From Saccharopolyspora dendranthemae (GTDB lineage: Bacteria; Actinomycetota; Actinomycetes; Mycobacteriales; Pseudonocardiaceae), in the NCBI RefSeq assembly GCF_007829955.1, contig NZ_VIWX01000002.1, forward strand, positions 868,001-932,000: a DNA stretch of 64,000 bases, in the 5' to 3' direction. Position numbers and translations under genes: made by a program. This document shows positions 25,216 through 33,609 of this stretch, piece by piece (the first letter of the stretch is position 1; the number at the start of each line of letters is the position of its first letter). The notes under the pieces were generated by a model. It worked only from the letters and a program-made list of their open reading frames with translations, made no database searches and was not told where the DNA came from.

Positions 25216-26055
25216 TCACTTGACGGCGCCCGCTGTCAGCCCCTGCGCGAGGTAGCGCTGCAACGCCAGGAAACCGATGACCACCGGGATGCTGACCACC
25301 AAGGAGGCGGCCATCACCTCGTTCCAGTAGACCGAGGTCTCGGTGGAGTACTCGCGCAGCCCGACCGCCAGCGTCCGCGAGTCGGAGTCGGTCATGATCG
25401 ACGCGAAGAGCGTTTCGCCCCAGGCCGTCATGAACGCGTAGATGCCGACCGCGGCGATGCCCGGACGCGCCGCGGGCAGCACGACCCGCCACAGCGCACC
25501 CAGCGGGCTGGCACCGTCGATCAGCGCGGCCTCGTCGAGATCGCGCGGAATGGTGTCGAAGTAGCCGACCATCATCCAGATCGCGAACGGCAGCGAGAAG
25601 GTGAGGTAGGTGACGATCAGCCCGAGGTGGCTGCCGTAGAGCTCGATCCCGGTGTAGCGCCCGATCGTCGCGTAGATCAGGTACAGCGGCAGCAGGAACA
25701 GGATGCCCGGGAACATCTGCGTGGACAGCACCACGATCCGGAAGCCGTCGCGGCCCCGGAACCGGTACCTGCTCACCGCGTAGGCCGCCAGGATCGCCAG
25801 CGCCAGCGATACCAGCGCGGCTCCCAGCGCCACGATCGCGCTGTTGATGAAGTAGTCCGCCAGGTCGATCGTCGACCACATGTCCACGAAGGGCTCGAAG
25901 GTGAGCTCGTCGGGGATCCACTGGAACCGGTCCCGCACGGACCCCAGCGGCTTCAGGGCCGAGGTCACCATCACGTACAGCGGCACCAGGGTGAACAACG
26001 TCAGCAGCGTCAGGCCCACGACCCGCAGGACGCGGAACCACCTCGGCTCAGGCAT
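25216..26055 (-). CDS. Carbohydrate ABC transporter permease (MalG type)
   Basis: A 279-aa permease with six hydrophobic spans. The EAA loop reads RDLDEAALIDGASPLGALWRVVLPAARPG and the protein ends LAQGLTAGAVK, as in MalG-type components. It overlaps the preceding permease gene by 8 nt. Part of the operon 28323-23186. Confidence 0.94.
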   Translation of the reverse strand: MPEPRWFRVLRVVGLTLLTLFTLVPLYVMVTSALKPLGSVRDRFQWIPDELTFEPFVDMWSTIDLADYFINSAIVALGAALVSLALAILAAYAVSRYRFRGRDGFRIVVLSTQMFPGILFLLPLYLIYATIGRYTGIELYGSHLGLIVTYLTFSLPFAIWMMVGYFDTIPRDLDEAALIDGASPLGALWRVVLPAARPGIAAVGIYAFMTAWGETLFASIMTDSDSRTLAVGLREYSTETSVYWNEVMAASLVVSIPVVIGFLALQRYLAQGLTAGAVK

Positions 26056-27019
26056 CCTTCATCCTCCGCGATGTGAAGGCCAGGTACCCGGCCGTGACGA
26101 CCAGCAGGAACAGCAGCAGCAACGTCGACATCGCCGAGCCGAGACCGAAGTTCCAGGTGATGAACGAGTTGTTGTAGATGTGGATCGACAGCAGGTTCGC
26201 CGCGTTCGGCACGGACTTGTCGAACAGGATGTAGGGAACGTTGAAGTCGTTGAACGTCCACAGGAACAGCACCAGCACGAGCACCTGGTTCACCGGGCGC
26301 AGCATCGGCAGCGTGATCGAGCGGAACTGCTGCCACAGCCCCGCACCGTCCACGGTGGCCGATTCGTAGACGTCGTGCGGGATCGACTGCATCCCCGCCA
26401 TCAGCACCAGGAACGCGAACGGCCACAACCGCCACGTCGCCGTCGCCACCGTCGCCAGGAACGCGTTGTCGCCCAGCAGCCAGAACGTCTGGCCGTCGGT
26501 GAGGCCCAGTCCGCCCAGCGTCGCGTTGACCATGCCGTCGTCCTGGTCCAGCAGGAACTTCCAGATCATCGCCGCGGTGTAGACCGGCAGCGCGTAGGGC
26601 ACCAGGAACAGGGTGCGCAGCACCGCGCGGCCTCGGAACGACCGCTGCAAAAGGGTCGCCGCGAAGACCCCGAGCAGCCAGGAGAGCCCGACCGTGAGGA
26701 TCGAGAAGCCGGCCGTCACCGCGAACGAGCGCAGCAGCGTGACGCCCACGGCGCTGTCGAAGTCCAGCGCGAACCGGAAGTTCGCGAGCCCGGCCAGCGG
26801 CGCGTTCAACCAGTCCCGCAGGTAGAACTGGGTCAGCTCCAGCACGCTCATGTACAGGCCGCCGAGCATCGGCAGCAGGTGGACCAGCAGCTCGAAGCAC
26901 AGCGCCGGGGCGACCAGGAGGTAGGGCAGGAGCTTCCGGCTCGGCGTCCACCTGCGCCGCGGTGGTGTCGGAGGTGGTGCCGTCGGCCGGGCGGGGGAGG
27001 GGGCAGCGGTACTGGTCAT
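26048..27019 (-). CDS. Carbohydrate ABC transporter permease (MalF type)
   Basis: A 323-aa permease with a proline-rich cytoplasmic N-terminus of about 28 residues, six membrane spans and the EAA loop DVYESATVDGAGLWQQFRSITLPML. The ATG overlaps the stop of the binding-protein gene by 4 nt. As in the first sugar operon, no ATPase is encoded here. Confidence 0.94.
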   Translation of the reverse strand: MTSTAAPSPARPTAPPPTPPRRRWTPSRKLLPYLLVAPALCFELLVHLLPMLGGLYMSVLELTQFYLRDWLNAPLAGLANFRFALDFDSAVGVTLLRSFAVTAGFSILTVGLSWLLGVFAATLLQRSFRGRAVLRTLFLVPYALPVYTAAMIWKFLLDQDDGMVNATLGGLGLTDGQTFWLLGDNAFLATVATATWRLWPFAFLVLMAGMQSIPHDVYESATVDGAGLWQQFRSITLPMLRPVNQVLVLVLFLWTFNDFNVPYILFDKSVPNAANLLSIHIYNNSFITWNFGLGSAMSTLLLLFLLVVTAGYLAFTSRRMKDA

Positions 27020-28323
27020 CCTCCGGTACCTCGCATCTTCTGCTCGGCGTCGGCCAGCGCCGCCCGCACGTCATCGGTGGTGACCTGGCGGCCCGTGGCG
27101 ATCTCGGCGAACAGGTCGCGCATCGCCGAACCCACCGTGGTCTCGAAGTGCGCCTCGGTCGGGATCATCGGCGCGGGCTCGGAGTAGTGGGCCAGCACGT
27201 CGGAGAAGACCTCGTCGCGCTCGGTGTGGAACGCGGGGTCGTCGTAGGCGTCGGTGACCACCGGCAGCGTCCCGTACTTCTTGTTCAGGGAGGCTTGGAT
27301 GTCCTTGCTGGTCAGGAACTCCACGAGCTCCAGCGCCTGTTCGCGCTTGGGGCTGTCGGCGAACACCGCGACGTTCGAGCCCGCCACGTGGCTCAGCGCG
27401 GGCGTCCCGCCCGGTGGCAGCGGGTCGGGTGCGGGAAGTCGCACCACGCCGTAGGCGTCGGAGGACATCCCGTTGTCCTCCAGCGTGGGGATCACGCTGT
27501 TCTGCGCGATGAGCATCGCGGCCTCGCCGTCGGTGAAGTCCTCGGCGGCGCTGGAGGTGTTGCCCTCCTCGGCGTCGCTGGGACTGACCACCTTCTGCGT
27601 CGACATCAGGTCCAGGTAGCGCTTGACCGCGGAAACCGCGCCGGGGGAGTCGAACTCCGGCCCGTTCTCGGTGATCAGGTCGACGCCCTCCCAGCGCGCG
27701 AACATGAAGGCGAAGTGGGAGTTCTCGGTGTAGCTGGCGCCCGGCAGGGTCAGTCCCCAGCGGTTGCGTGCGGGATCGGTGAGCCGCTTGGCCACGTCGG
27801 TGAACTCGTCCCAGGTGCGGGGTGGCGCCAGCCCGGCTTCGGCGAAGAGCTTCTTGTTGTAGAACACGCCGTAGCTCAGCCCGTACAGCGGCAGCGAGGT
27901 CGGGACCTGACCTGCCATGCCCGTCGAGGACATGCTGCTGTCCAGGAACCGCTCGCGGCCGCCGAAGCGCTGCATCATGGTGTCGTCGAACGGCACGAAC
28001 GCGCCGGTGGCCTGCAGCGACGCGGCCCAGGTGTTGCCCAGGTTCACCACGTCGGGGCCGACTCCGGAAGTCGCCGCGCCCAGGATCCGGTTGAGCAGAT
28101 CGGACCAGCCGATGACCTCGAGGTTCACCTGGATGCCCGTCTGAGCGGTGAACTGCGCCAGTTCGTCGTGCAGGATCTCCATGTCCTGCTCGGCGCTCTT
28201 GCCCTGGTTGCTGGCCCAGTAGGTGATCGTGTTCGGGTCGTCGGCCGAGCCCGCGCATCCCGTCAGCGTCCCGGCGAGCAGGGCCGCGATCAGCGACACC
28301 GCCGCGAGTGAGCGTTTGATCAC
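27016..28323 (-). CDS. Carbohydrate ABC transporter substrate-binding lipoprotein
   Basis: A 435-aa solute-binding lipoprotein. The signal peptide MIKRSLAAVSLIAALLAGTLTGC ends in a lipobox. ITYWASNQGKSAEQDMEILHDELAQFTAQTGIQV, SYGVFYNKKLFAEAGL and PRTWDEFTDVAKRL are typical for CUT1 family 1 binders. It starts with GTG. A perfect palindrome (28381-28394) and a small hairpin (28345-28364) lie in its leader, both downstream of the LacI gene, so the transport operon has its own regulated promoter. Confidence 0.94.
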   Translation of the reverse strand: MIKRSLAAVSLIAALLAGTLTGCAGSADDPNTITYWASNQGKSAEQDMEILHDELAQFTAQTGIQVNLEVIGWSDLLNRILGAATSGVGPDVVNLGNTWAASLQATGAFVPFDDTMMQRFGGRERFLDSSMSSTGMAGQVPTSLPLYGLSYGVFYNKKLFAEAGLAPPRTWDEFTDVAKRLTDPARNRWGLTLPGASYTENSHFAFMFARWEGVDLITENGPEFDSPGAVSAVKRYLDLMSTQKVVSPSDAEEGNTSSAAEDFTDGEAAMLIAQNSVIPTLEDNGMSSDAYGVVRLPAPDPLPPGGTPALSHVAGSNVAVFADSPKREQALELVEFLTSKDIQASLNKKYGTLPVVTDAYDDPAFHTERDEVFSDVLAHYSEPAPMIPTEAHFETTVGSAMRDLFAEIATGRQVTTDDVRAALADAEQKMRGTGG

Positions 28324-28344
28324 GAAACGACTCCTCGGCCTCGT

Positions 28345-28364
28345 CGGACCCGTCGTTGGGTCCG
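28345..28364 (-). other. Hairpin in the leader of the ABC operon
   Basis: CGGACCC and GGGTCCG form a perfect 7-bp stem with a 6-nt loop, 21 nt before the binding-protein start. It could be a LacI-gene terminator or a leader structure. Confidence 0.4.
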
Positions 28365-28380
28365 CCGCTCAAACTAGGGA

Positions 28381-28394
28381 CTTAACCGGTTAAG
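28381..28394. promoter_or_regulatory. LacI operator, perfect 14-bp palindrome
   Basis: CTTAACCGGTTAAG is a perfect palindrome with the central CG expected for LacI/GalR operators. It lies 57 nt before the binding-protein start and next to the LacI gene that ends at 28470. Confidence 0.75.
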
Positions 28395-28469
28395 CAGAAG
28401 AGTCGGGCGTTTCGGCGTGACCGATTCGTTACTCGGGGTGTTCGCGGGCTGCTCCGGTCGGCGCAGCGG

Positions 28470-29486
28470 TCACCCGGAGGCCGCAGCCGTGCTCGCGCGG
28501 GCGATCAGCTTCCTGGGCTGCAGGCGCGAATCGTCGGCGACGCCCGTCTCGATGAGTTCCAGCAGCATCAGCGCCGCGCTCGCCGCCGCCGCGCCCACGT
28601 CGTGCGAGAACGCGGTGATGGCAGGGCGAACCACCCGGCACAGCATGGAGTCGTCCCACGCCAGAACCGAGAGCTCGGCAGGCACCCGCACTCCGAGCTC
28701 CTCGGCCCTGGCCACCGAGGCGACCGCCATCACGTCGTTGTCGAAGATGATGGCCGTCGGCGGCTCGGGCGCGTCCAGCAGCCGCGCGGTGGCGGCCACG
28801 CCTCCGCTCTCGGTGTAGTCACCGCGGTCGGGCACCAGCGTCACCCCGGAGAACTCCGCCGCCGCCCGGCGCAGTTCGCGCTTCCGGCGAGCCGTGTGCC
28901 GCAGCTCCTCCGGGCCTTGCACGTGGCCGATCCGGCGGTGGCCCAGGGCGGCCAGGTGCCCGATGGCGCTGTCGGCGATGTCGTGCTCGTCGACCCACAG
29001 CACCGGAATCCCGGCCATCGGCCGCTCGGTCCCGAAGAACACCGCCGGAACCCGCAACTCCCGCAGCAGCGCGGGTCTCGGATCCTGCACGCGCAGGTCC
29101 GTCAGCAGCACCCCGTCCACCCGGCGCTCCGCCCACCACCGGCGGTAGGTCTCCAGCTCCGTGGCCGGATCGGAGGCCAGCGCCAGCTGCAGCGAGAACC
29201 CGTGCGCTGACAGGGTCTGTTCCAGCCCGGCGACCACCTGCATGAAGAACGGCTCGGTGCGCAGCACCTCCGGCGATCGCGCGAGCACCACTCCCACGGT
29301 GGCGGCCCGGTCGCTCGACAACGCCCGGGCCGCACTGCTCGCGCGCCAGCCGAGGTCCGCGGCCACGTCCAGGATCCGGTCCCGCGTCTCCGGCGACACC
29401 CCGCCGCGACCGTTCAACGCGTAGGAGACGGCGGCCTTGGACACGCCCACCTCGCGCGCGATGTCGATGATCGTCGGTCGCTTCAC
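28470..29486 (-). CDS. LacI family transcriptional regulator (glycoside/ABC operon)
   Basis: A 338-aa LacI-type repressor. The DNA-binding end reads PTIIDIAREVGVSKAAVSYALNGRGGVSPETRDRIL, followed by the hinge helix and a sugar-sensing domain (about 60-338) ending in QPRKLIARAS. It lies directly upstream of the ABC operon on the same strand, with the operator at 28381 between them, so it most likely represses uptake and glycosidase genes until the substrate is present. It may also affect the divergent genes from 29652. Confidence 0.94.
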   Translation of the reverse strand: MKRPTIIDIAREVGVSKAAVSYALNGRGGVSPETRDRILDVAADLGWRASSAARALSSDRAATVGVVLARSPEVLRTEPFFMQVVAGLEQTLSAHGFSLQLALASDPATELETYRRWWAERRVDGVLLTDLRVQDPRPALLRELRVPAVFFGTERPMAGIPVLWVDEHDIADSAIGHLAALGHRRIGHVQGPEELRHTARRKRELRRAAAEFSGVTLVPDRGDYTESGGVAATARLLDAPEPPTAIIFDNDVMAVASVARAEELGVRVPAELSVLAWDDSMLCRVVRPAITAFSHDVGAAAASAALMLLELIETGVADDSRLQPRKLIARASTAAASG

Positions 29487-29651
29487 GCGTCACACCTCCG
29501 TTCGCGGGCCCTCGCCTGATCCGGCGAACACCCGCGAAGTATGCAGGTCCGCACGCGCGGGACGCGAAAACGGGCTCCGCGCCCGCTGATCCGGAGAGAC
29601 GCAGCGGTAGCATCCGGTCAACCCGATCGCCGACGCTTCCGACGGGACGAC

Positions 29652-29813
29652 ATGACCGATCCCGACACGCCGCCCGCGGAGCCCGCCTCCGCGGACTTCC
29701 CGTGGTTCGAGCGCACCAGGGTCTTCGTGGTCGAAGGCGAGGTGCTGGCTTCCGCCCACCAACCGGCGGAGCCCGACGACGATCGCTTGGTGCCGCGCCG
29801 TTCGACCTGCTAG
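29652..29813 (+). CDS. Small hypothetical protein (53 aa)
   Basis: A short reading frame, MTDPDTPPAEPASADFPW onward, rich in Pro and acidic residues, with G/C at most third positions as in real genes here and GGGACGA before the ATG. No family recognised. It stands between the divergent LacI gene and the SDR at 29852. It may be a true small protein or part of the leader of the next operon. Confidence 0.4.
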   Translation: MTDPDTPPAEPASADFPWFERTRVFVVEGEVLASAHQPAEPDDDRLVPRRSTC

Positions 29814-29851
29814 AGCTCGAAGCAGGATCGGGCGAGCGGAGGGATTGACCG

Positions 29852-30604
29852 GTGAGCGCAGGGGATTTCGAGGGCTTGGCGGCCGTGGTCACCGGGGGAG
29901 GCTCCGGGATCGGCTTGGCCGTGGCGCGGACGCTGGCGGGCCGCGGTGCGAAGGTCGCGGCGCTGGACCTGGACCCGGCCGCGGTCCCCGACGGGATCCT
30001 CGGACTCAAGTGCGACGTCAGCGACGAGGACGCGGTGCGCGAGGCGGTGGAGCGGGCCGTCGAGCAGTGCGGCGGCCTGGACGTGCTGGTCAACAACGCG
30101 GGCATCGGCGCGCAGGGCACGGTGGAAACCAACTCCTACGACGAGTGGCGACGGGTCTTCGACGTCAACGTCCTCGGCATCGTGCGCACGACCCGGGCCG
30201 CCTTGCCACACCTGCGGAGGTCGAGGTCGGCCTCGATCGTCAACACCTGCTCCATCGCGGCGACCGCGGGCCTGCCCGACCGCGCGGCCTACAGCGCGAG
30301 CAAAGGCGCCGTGCTGTCGTTGACGCAGGCGATGGCCGCCGATCACCTGGCCGAGGGGATCCGGGTCAACTGCGTGAACCCGGGAACCGCCGACACGCCG
30401 TGGGTTCGCCGGCTGCTGTCGTCCGCGTCCGATCCGGACGCGGAGTTGAGCGCGCTCAACGCACGCCAGCCCTCGGGCCGGCTGGTCTCCGCTGATGAGG
30501 TGGCCGCCGCGGTGGCCTACCTGGCGAGTTCCGCCGCGGGCGCCACCACCGGAACGTCGCTGGCGGTGGACGGCGGCATGCAGGGCCTCCGGTTGCGGAG
30601 GTGA
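29852..30604 (+). CDS. SDR oxidoreductase, probable 2-keto-3-deoxy-L-fuconate dehydrogenase
   Basis: A 250-aa classical short-chain dehydrogenase: GGGSGIG cofactor motif, VLVNNAGIG, NTCSIAA with the catalytic Ser, YSASK and the RVNCVNPGTADTPWV segment. The CVNPGTADTPW form and the coupling to an L-fucose-dehydrogenase-like aldo/keto reductase suggest oxidation of 2-keto-3-deoxy-L-fuconate in the non-phosphorylating fucose route. The dehydratase and lactonase of that route are not in the window, so this is an inference. GTG start after CGGAGGGA; overlaps the next gene by 4 nt. Confidence 0.75.
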   Translation: MSAGDFEGLAAVVTGGGSGIGLAVARTLAGRGAKVAALDLDPAAVPDGILGLKCDVSDEDAVREAVERAVEQCGGLDVLVNNAGIGAQGTVETNSYDEWRRVFDVNVLGIVRTTRAALPHLRRSRSASIVNTCSIAATAGLPDRAAYSASKGAVLSLTQAMAADHLAEGIRVNCVNPGTADTPWVRRLLSSASDPDAELSALNARQPSGRLVSADEVAAAVAYLASSAAGATTGTSLAVDGGMQGLRLRR

Positions 30605-31557
30605 ACGCGCTGGGCGGCTCCGGTGTGCGGGTGAGCGCACTGGGATTCGGCGGGGCGGTGATCGGGAACCTCTACCGCGCGGTGCCGGAAGACGTGGCGT
30701 CGCAGGCGGTGGCGGCGGCCTGGGACGCCGGGATCCGCTACTTCGACACCGCACCCCACTACGGGCTCGGGCTGGCGGAACGACGGCTCGGCCGGGTGCT
30801 CGCCGGACGTCCCAGGCACGAGTTCTCGGTGTCGACGAAGGTCGGCAGGATGCTGGAACCGGTCGCGAATCCCAGCGGGAAGCGCGACGTGGCGGGCGGT
30901 TTCGACGTTCCGGCGGACTTCGCGCGGCGGTGGGACTTCAGCGCTGACGGCGTCCGGCGCTCCCTGGAGTCCAGTGCGGACAGGATGGGGCTCGACCGGA
31001 TCGATCTCGTGCTGCTGCACGACCCGGACGAGCACTGGGAGCAGGTCCTCGACGAGGCGTACCCGGCTCTGCACGCGCTGCGCGCGCAGGGCGTGATCGG
31101 TGCGATCGGCGTGGGCATGAACCAGTGGCCGATGCTGCGCCGCTTCGTGACCGACACCGACGTCGACGCCGTGATGCTGGCCGGGCGCTACACGCTGCTG
31201 GACGACTCCGGCGAGCCGCTGCTGGCGGAGTGCGAGCGGCGCGGTGTGTCGGTGCTGGCGGCCGGGGTGTTCAACGGCGGGTTGCTGGCGACCGACGACC
31301 CGGAGGGCAACGCGGTCTACGACTACCGTCCGGCCTCGACGGAGCTGGTGGCCAGAGCCCAGCGGTTGGTGGAGATCTGCCACCGCCACGGCGTTGCGCT
31401 GCCGCAGGCCGCGATCGCCCACGCCGCGCGGCACCCGGCCGTGGCCTCGGTGGTGCTCGGAGCCCGCACACCGGAGGAGGTCCGCCGCAACGCCGAGCTG
31501 TTCCGCGCACCGGTGCCGGACGCCCTGTGGGCCGACCTGGCGTCGGCCGGGAGCTGA
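30601..31557 (+). CDS. Aldo/keto reductase, probable L-fucose (D-threo-aldose 1-) dehydrogenase
   Basis: A 318-aa AKR. The tetrad is visible as Asp49 and Tyr54 (FDTAPHYGLG), Lys80 (STKVGR) and His140 (LLHDPD). The extended SDRMGLDRIDLVLLHDPDEHWEQ and GVFNGGLLATDDPEGNAVYDY stretches fit the D-threo-aldose 1-dehydrogenase/L-fucose dehydrogenase subgroup, which oxidises L-fucose or related sugars to lactones. It is coupled to the SDR (GTGA overlap) and divergent from the glycoside locus, consistent with handling a sugar set free there. Family sure, substrate inferred. Confidence 0.82.
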   Translation: MNALGGSGVRVSALGFGGAVIGNLYRAVPEDVASQAVAAAWDAGIRYFDTAPHYGLGLAERRLGRVLAGRPRHEFSVSTKVGRMLEPVANPSGKRDVAGGFDVPADFARRWDFSADGVRRSLESSADRMGLDRIDLVLLHDPDEHWEQVLDEAYPALHALRAQGVIGAIGVGMNQWPMLRRFVTDTDVDAVMLAGRYTLLDDSGEPLLAECERRGVSVLAAGVFNGGLLATDDPEGNAVYDYRPASTELVARAQRLVEICHRHGVALPQAAIAHAARHPAVASVVLGARTPEEVRRNAELFRAPVPDALWADLASAGS

Positions 31558-31561
31558 CCGA

Positions 31562-32500
31562 TCAGAATTCGATGACCAGCCGGCCGCGGGTGCCACCGGC
31601 TTCGAGCCGCCGGTGGGTCTCGGCACCCCGCTCGGCCGGGTAGGTGTCCGCGACCCGCAAGGTCAGCGCGCCTGCCTCGACCTGCTGCCGCAGGCGGTCG
31701 AGCTCGCCGCGCTCCTGCCAGTAGTCGGCGACGAGCACCGGGTGGTACCGGATTCCGCGCGGGGCCTCCGCGGTGAAGAACCTGACGGTGGCGATGCCGC
31801 CGCCGTCGCGCACGGCGGGTTCGACCTGGTCGTTGAGGACCGCCGCGTCCACGACGGCGTCGACTCCGTCCGGCGCGATCTCGCGGATGCGGGTGACGAC
31901 GTCCTCGCCCCGCTCGACGACCTCGTCGGCGCCGAGCGAGGTCACCAGATCGCGATCGTCGGCCTTGGCGTCGGCGATCACCCGGAGGCCGTCGGCCTTG
32001 GCGAGTTGGATGACGTAGCCGCCGAGAGCTCCGGCGGCACCGGTCACGGCGAGGAGGCTTCCGGGTGGGAGGGCCAGCTGGTCGAGCGCCAGCCGTGCCG
32101 TGAGCCCGTTCATCGGCAGCGTCGCCGCTGCGGCGTGCCCGGCGCCGGCCGGGGCGCGGGCGACCGACGCCGCGGGCAGCACCAGGCTCTCCGAGTAGGC
32201 GCCGTGCCGACCGGACGGGATGACGATGGCCATCACGTCGTCGCCCACCCGCAGGTCGGTGTCGGTTCCCTCGCCGATCTCGTCGAGGACGCCGGCGGCG
32301 TCCATGCCCGGCACGTAGGGCGGTGCGTGCTCGCGGTACCGATCGGGGAACCAGCCCGCGCGACCGGCGGTGTCGGTCGGGTTGACCGCCGCCGCCCGCA
32401 CCCGGACCCGCACCTCGCCGGGACCGGCGTGCTGCTCCGGCACCTCGTGGACGCTCAGGACTTCCGGACCGCCGAACTCGGCGAAACCCACCACGCGCAT
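31562..32500 (-). CDS. NADPH:quinone oxidoreductase-like MDR protein
   Basis: A 312-aa medium-chain dehydrogenase of the zinc-free quinone oxidoreductase branch. MRVVGFAEFGGPEVLSVHEV opens the GroES-like domain; the Rossmann part has LLAVTGAAGALGGYVIQLAKADGLRVIA. The cysteine zinc ligands of alcohol dehydrogenases are absent. It reduces quinones or enone compounds with NADPH. It is a lone gene, divergent from the PhzF-like gene and nearly touching the convergent AKR gene. Confidence 0.88.
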   Translation of the reverse strand: MRVVGFAEFGGPEVLSVHEVPEQHAGPGEVRVRVRAAAVNPTDTAGRAGWFPDRYREHAPPYVPGMDAAGVLDEIGEGTDTDLRVGDDVMAIVIPSGRHGAYSESLVLPAASVARAPAGAGHAAAATLPMNGLTARLALDQLALPPGSLLAVTGAAGALGGYVIQLAKADGLRVIADAKADDRDLVTSLGADEVVERGEDVVTRIREIAPDGVDAVVDAAVLNDQVEPAVRDGGGIATVRFFTAEAPRGIRYHPVLVADYWQERGELDRLRQQVEAGALTLRVADTYPAERGAETHRRLEAGGTRGRLVIEF

Positions 32501-32593
32501 GGTGATCACAACCTGGCCCGGCCGCTCGTTATTCCGGGGCGTCAGCTCGGTCGCGTCGACGTGAGCGGCGCGGGCCCGGTTAAGGTCGTGCCC

Positions 32594-33418
32594 ATGCGCA
32601 AGTTCCAGCAGGTCGACGTCTTCACCGACACCCCTTACTACGGCAACCCGGTCGCGGTGGTGCTCGACGCGGAGGGTCTCTCGGACGAGCAGATGCAGCG
32701 CTTCGCCGCGTGGACGAACCTGTCGGAGACGACCTTCGTGCTTCCTCCGGTCTCGGCGGGTGCCGACTACCAGGTGCGGATCTTCACCCCGTCCTCCGAG
32801 CTCCCGTTCGCCGGGCACCCGACGCTGGGCACCTGTCACGCGTGGCAAGCGATGCACGGGCAGCGCGAGACGACGGTCCAGGAGTGCGCAGCCGGGCTGG
32901 TCACGGTGCGGCGCACGGCCGAGGGGCTGGCCTTCGCGGCTCCGCCGCTGCTGCGCTCCGGACCGGTGGAACCGGACCTGCTGGAGCGCATCGCCACGGC
33001 GTTGGGGGTCGCGGTCGACGAGATCGTGGACGCGCAGTGGGCGGACAACGGCCCGGGCTGGGTCGCCGTGCTGCTCGCCGACGCCGACGCGGTGCTCGCG
33101 CTGGACCCGGGGTTCCGGGACGCGCTGCACATCGGCGTCGCCGGCCCGCACCCGGAGGGCGGTCCGGCCCGCTACGAGGTCCGCGCGTTCGCGCCGCTGG
33201 GAGGGGGTGGCTGCGTCGAGGACCCGGTCACCGGCAGCCTCAACGCCTCCCTCGCCCAATGGCTGCTGAGCTCCGGCCGGACGACGGCCCCCTACACCGC
33301 GCGGCAGGGGACCGCGCTCGGCCGCTCCGGTCAGGTCCGCATCGACACCGACGAGCAGGACCGGATCTGGGTCGGAGGCAGCACCGTCACCTGCGTCGAC
33401 GGCACCGTGGCGATCTGA
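32594..33418 (+). CDS. PhzF family isomerase/epimerase
   Basis: A 274-aa PhzF-fold protein. It opens RKFQQVDVFTDTPYYGNPVAVV, has Glu45 (NLSETTFVL) at the place of the catalytic Glu45 of PhzF, PFAGHPTLGTCHAW and the C-terminal CVEDPVTGSLNASLAQWL motif. Family members are isomerases; phenazine biosynthesis is not implied because no other phz gene is present. The reaction here is unknown. Confidence 0.92.
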   Translation: MRKFQQVDVFTDTPYYGNPVAVVLDAEGLSDEQMQRFAAWTNLSETTFVLPPVSAGADYQVRIFTPSSELPFAGHPTLGTCHAWQAMHGQRETTVQECAAGLVTVRRTAEGLAFAAPPLLRSGPVEPDLLERIATALGVAVDEIVDAQWADNGPGWVAVLLADADAVLALDPGFRDALHIGVAGPHPEGGPARYEVRAFAPLGGGGCVEDPVTGSLNASLAQWLLSSGRTTAPYTARQGTALGRSGQVRIDTDEQDRIWVGGSTVTCVDGTVAI

Positions 33419-33537
33419 AGTGCCGCTGCGGGTGACTGCGCTGTACGGGTGACGCGACGCTTTTCGACTGAGGCCCCGGAACTGCCCTGCGATGCTGCGT
33501 GCCATCGGGGGCAACACCATCGTGGGGGAGATCGAGA

Positions 33538-33609
33538 ATGGCGGAGAAGTTTGCGGACGGGCCGGGCGCCGGGCGAGGAACCGGACGTCCGGACAGCTCG
33601 ACGACGTGA
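33538..33609 (+). CDS. Short upstream reading frame coupled to the next gene
   Basis: A 23-codon frame, MAEKFADGPGAGRGTGRPDS then STT, with GGGGGAG seven bases before the ATG. Its stop overlaps the GTG of the following gene by 4 nt (GTGA). It could be a coupling mini-gene, or the true N-terminus of the next protein displaced by a frameshift, since such a Gly/Pro-rich cytoplasmic tail before a single membrane helix is common. Confidence 0.4.
   Translation: MAEKFADGPGAGRGTGRPDSSTT

Noticed and set aside
32594..33418. PhzF-like gene as sign of phenazine synthesis
   Set aside because: No other phenazine gene is nearby and the PhzF fold is widespread in unrelated roles.
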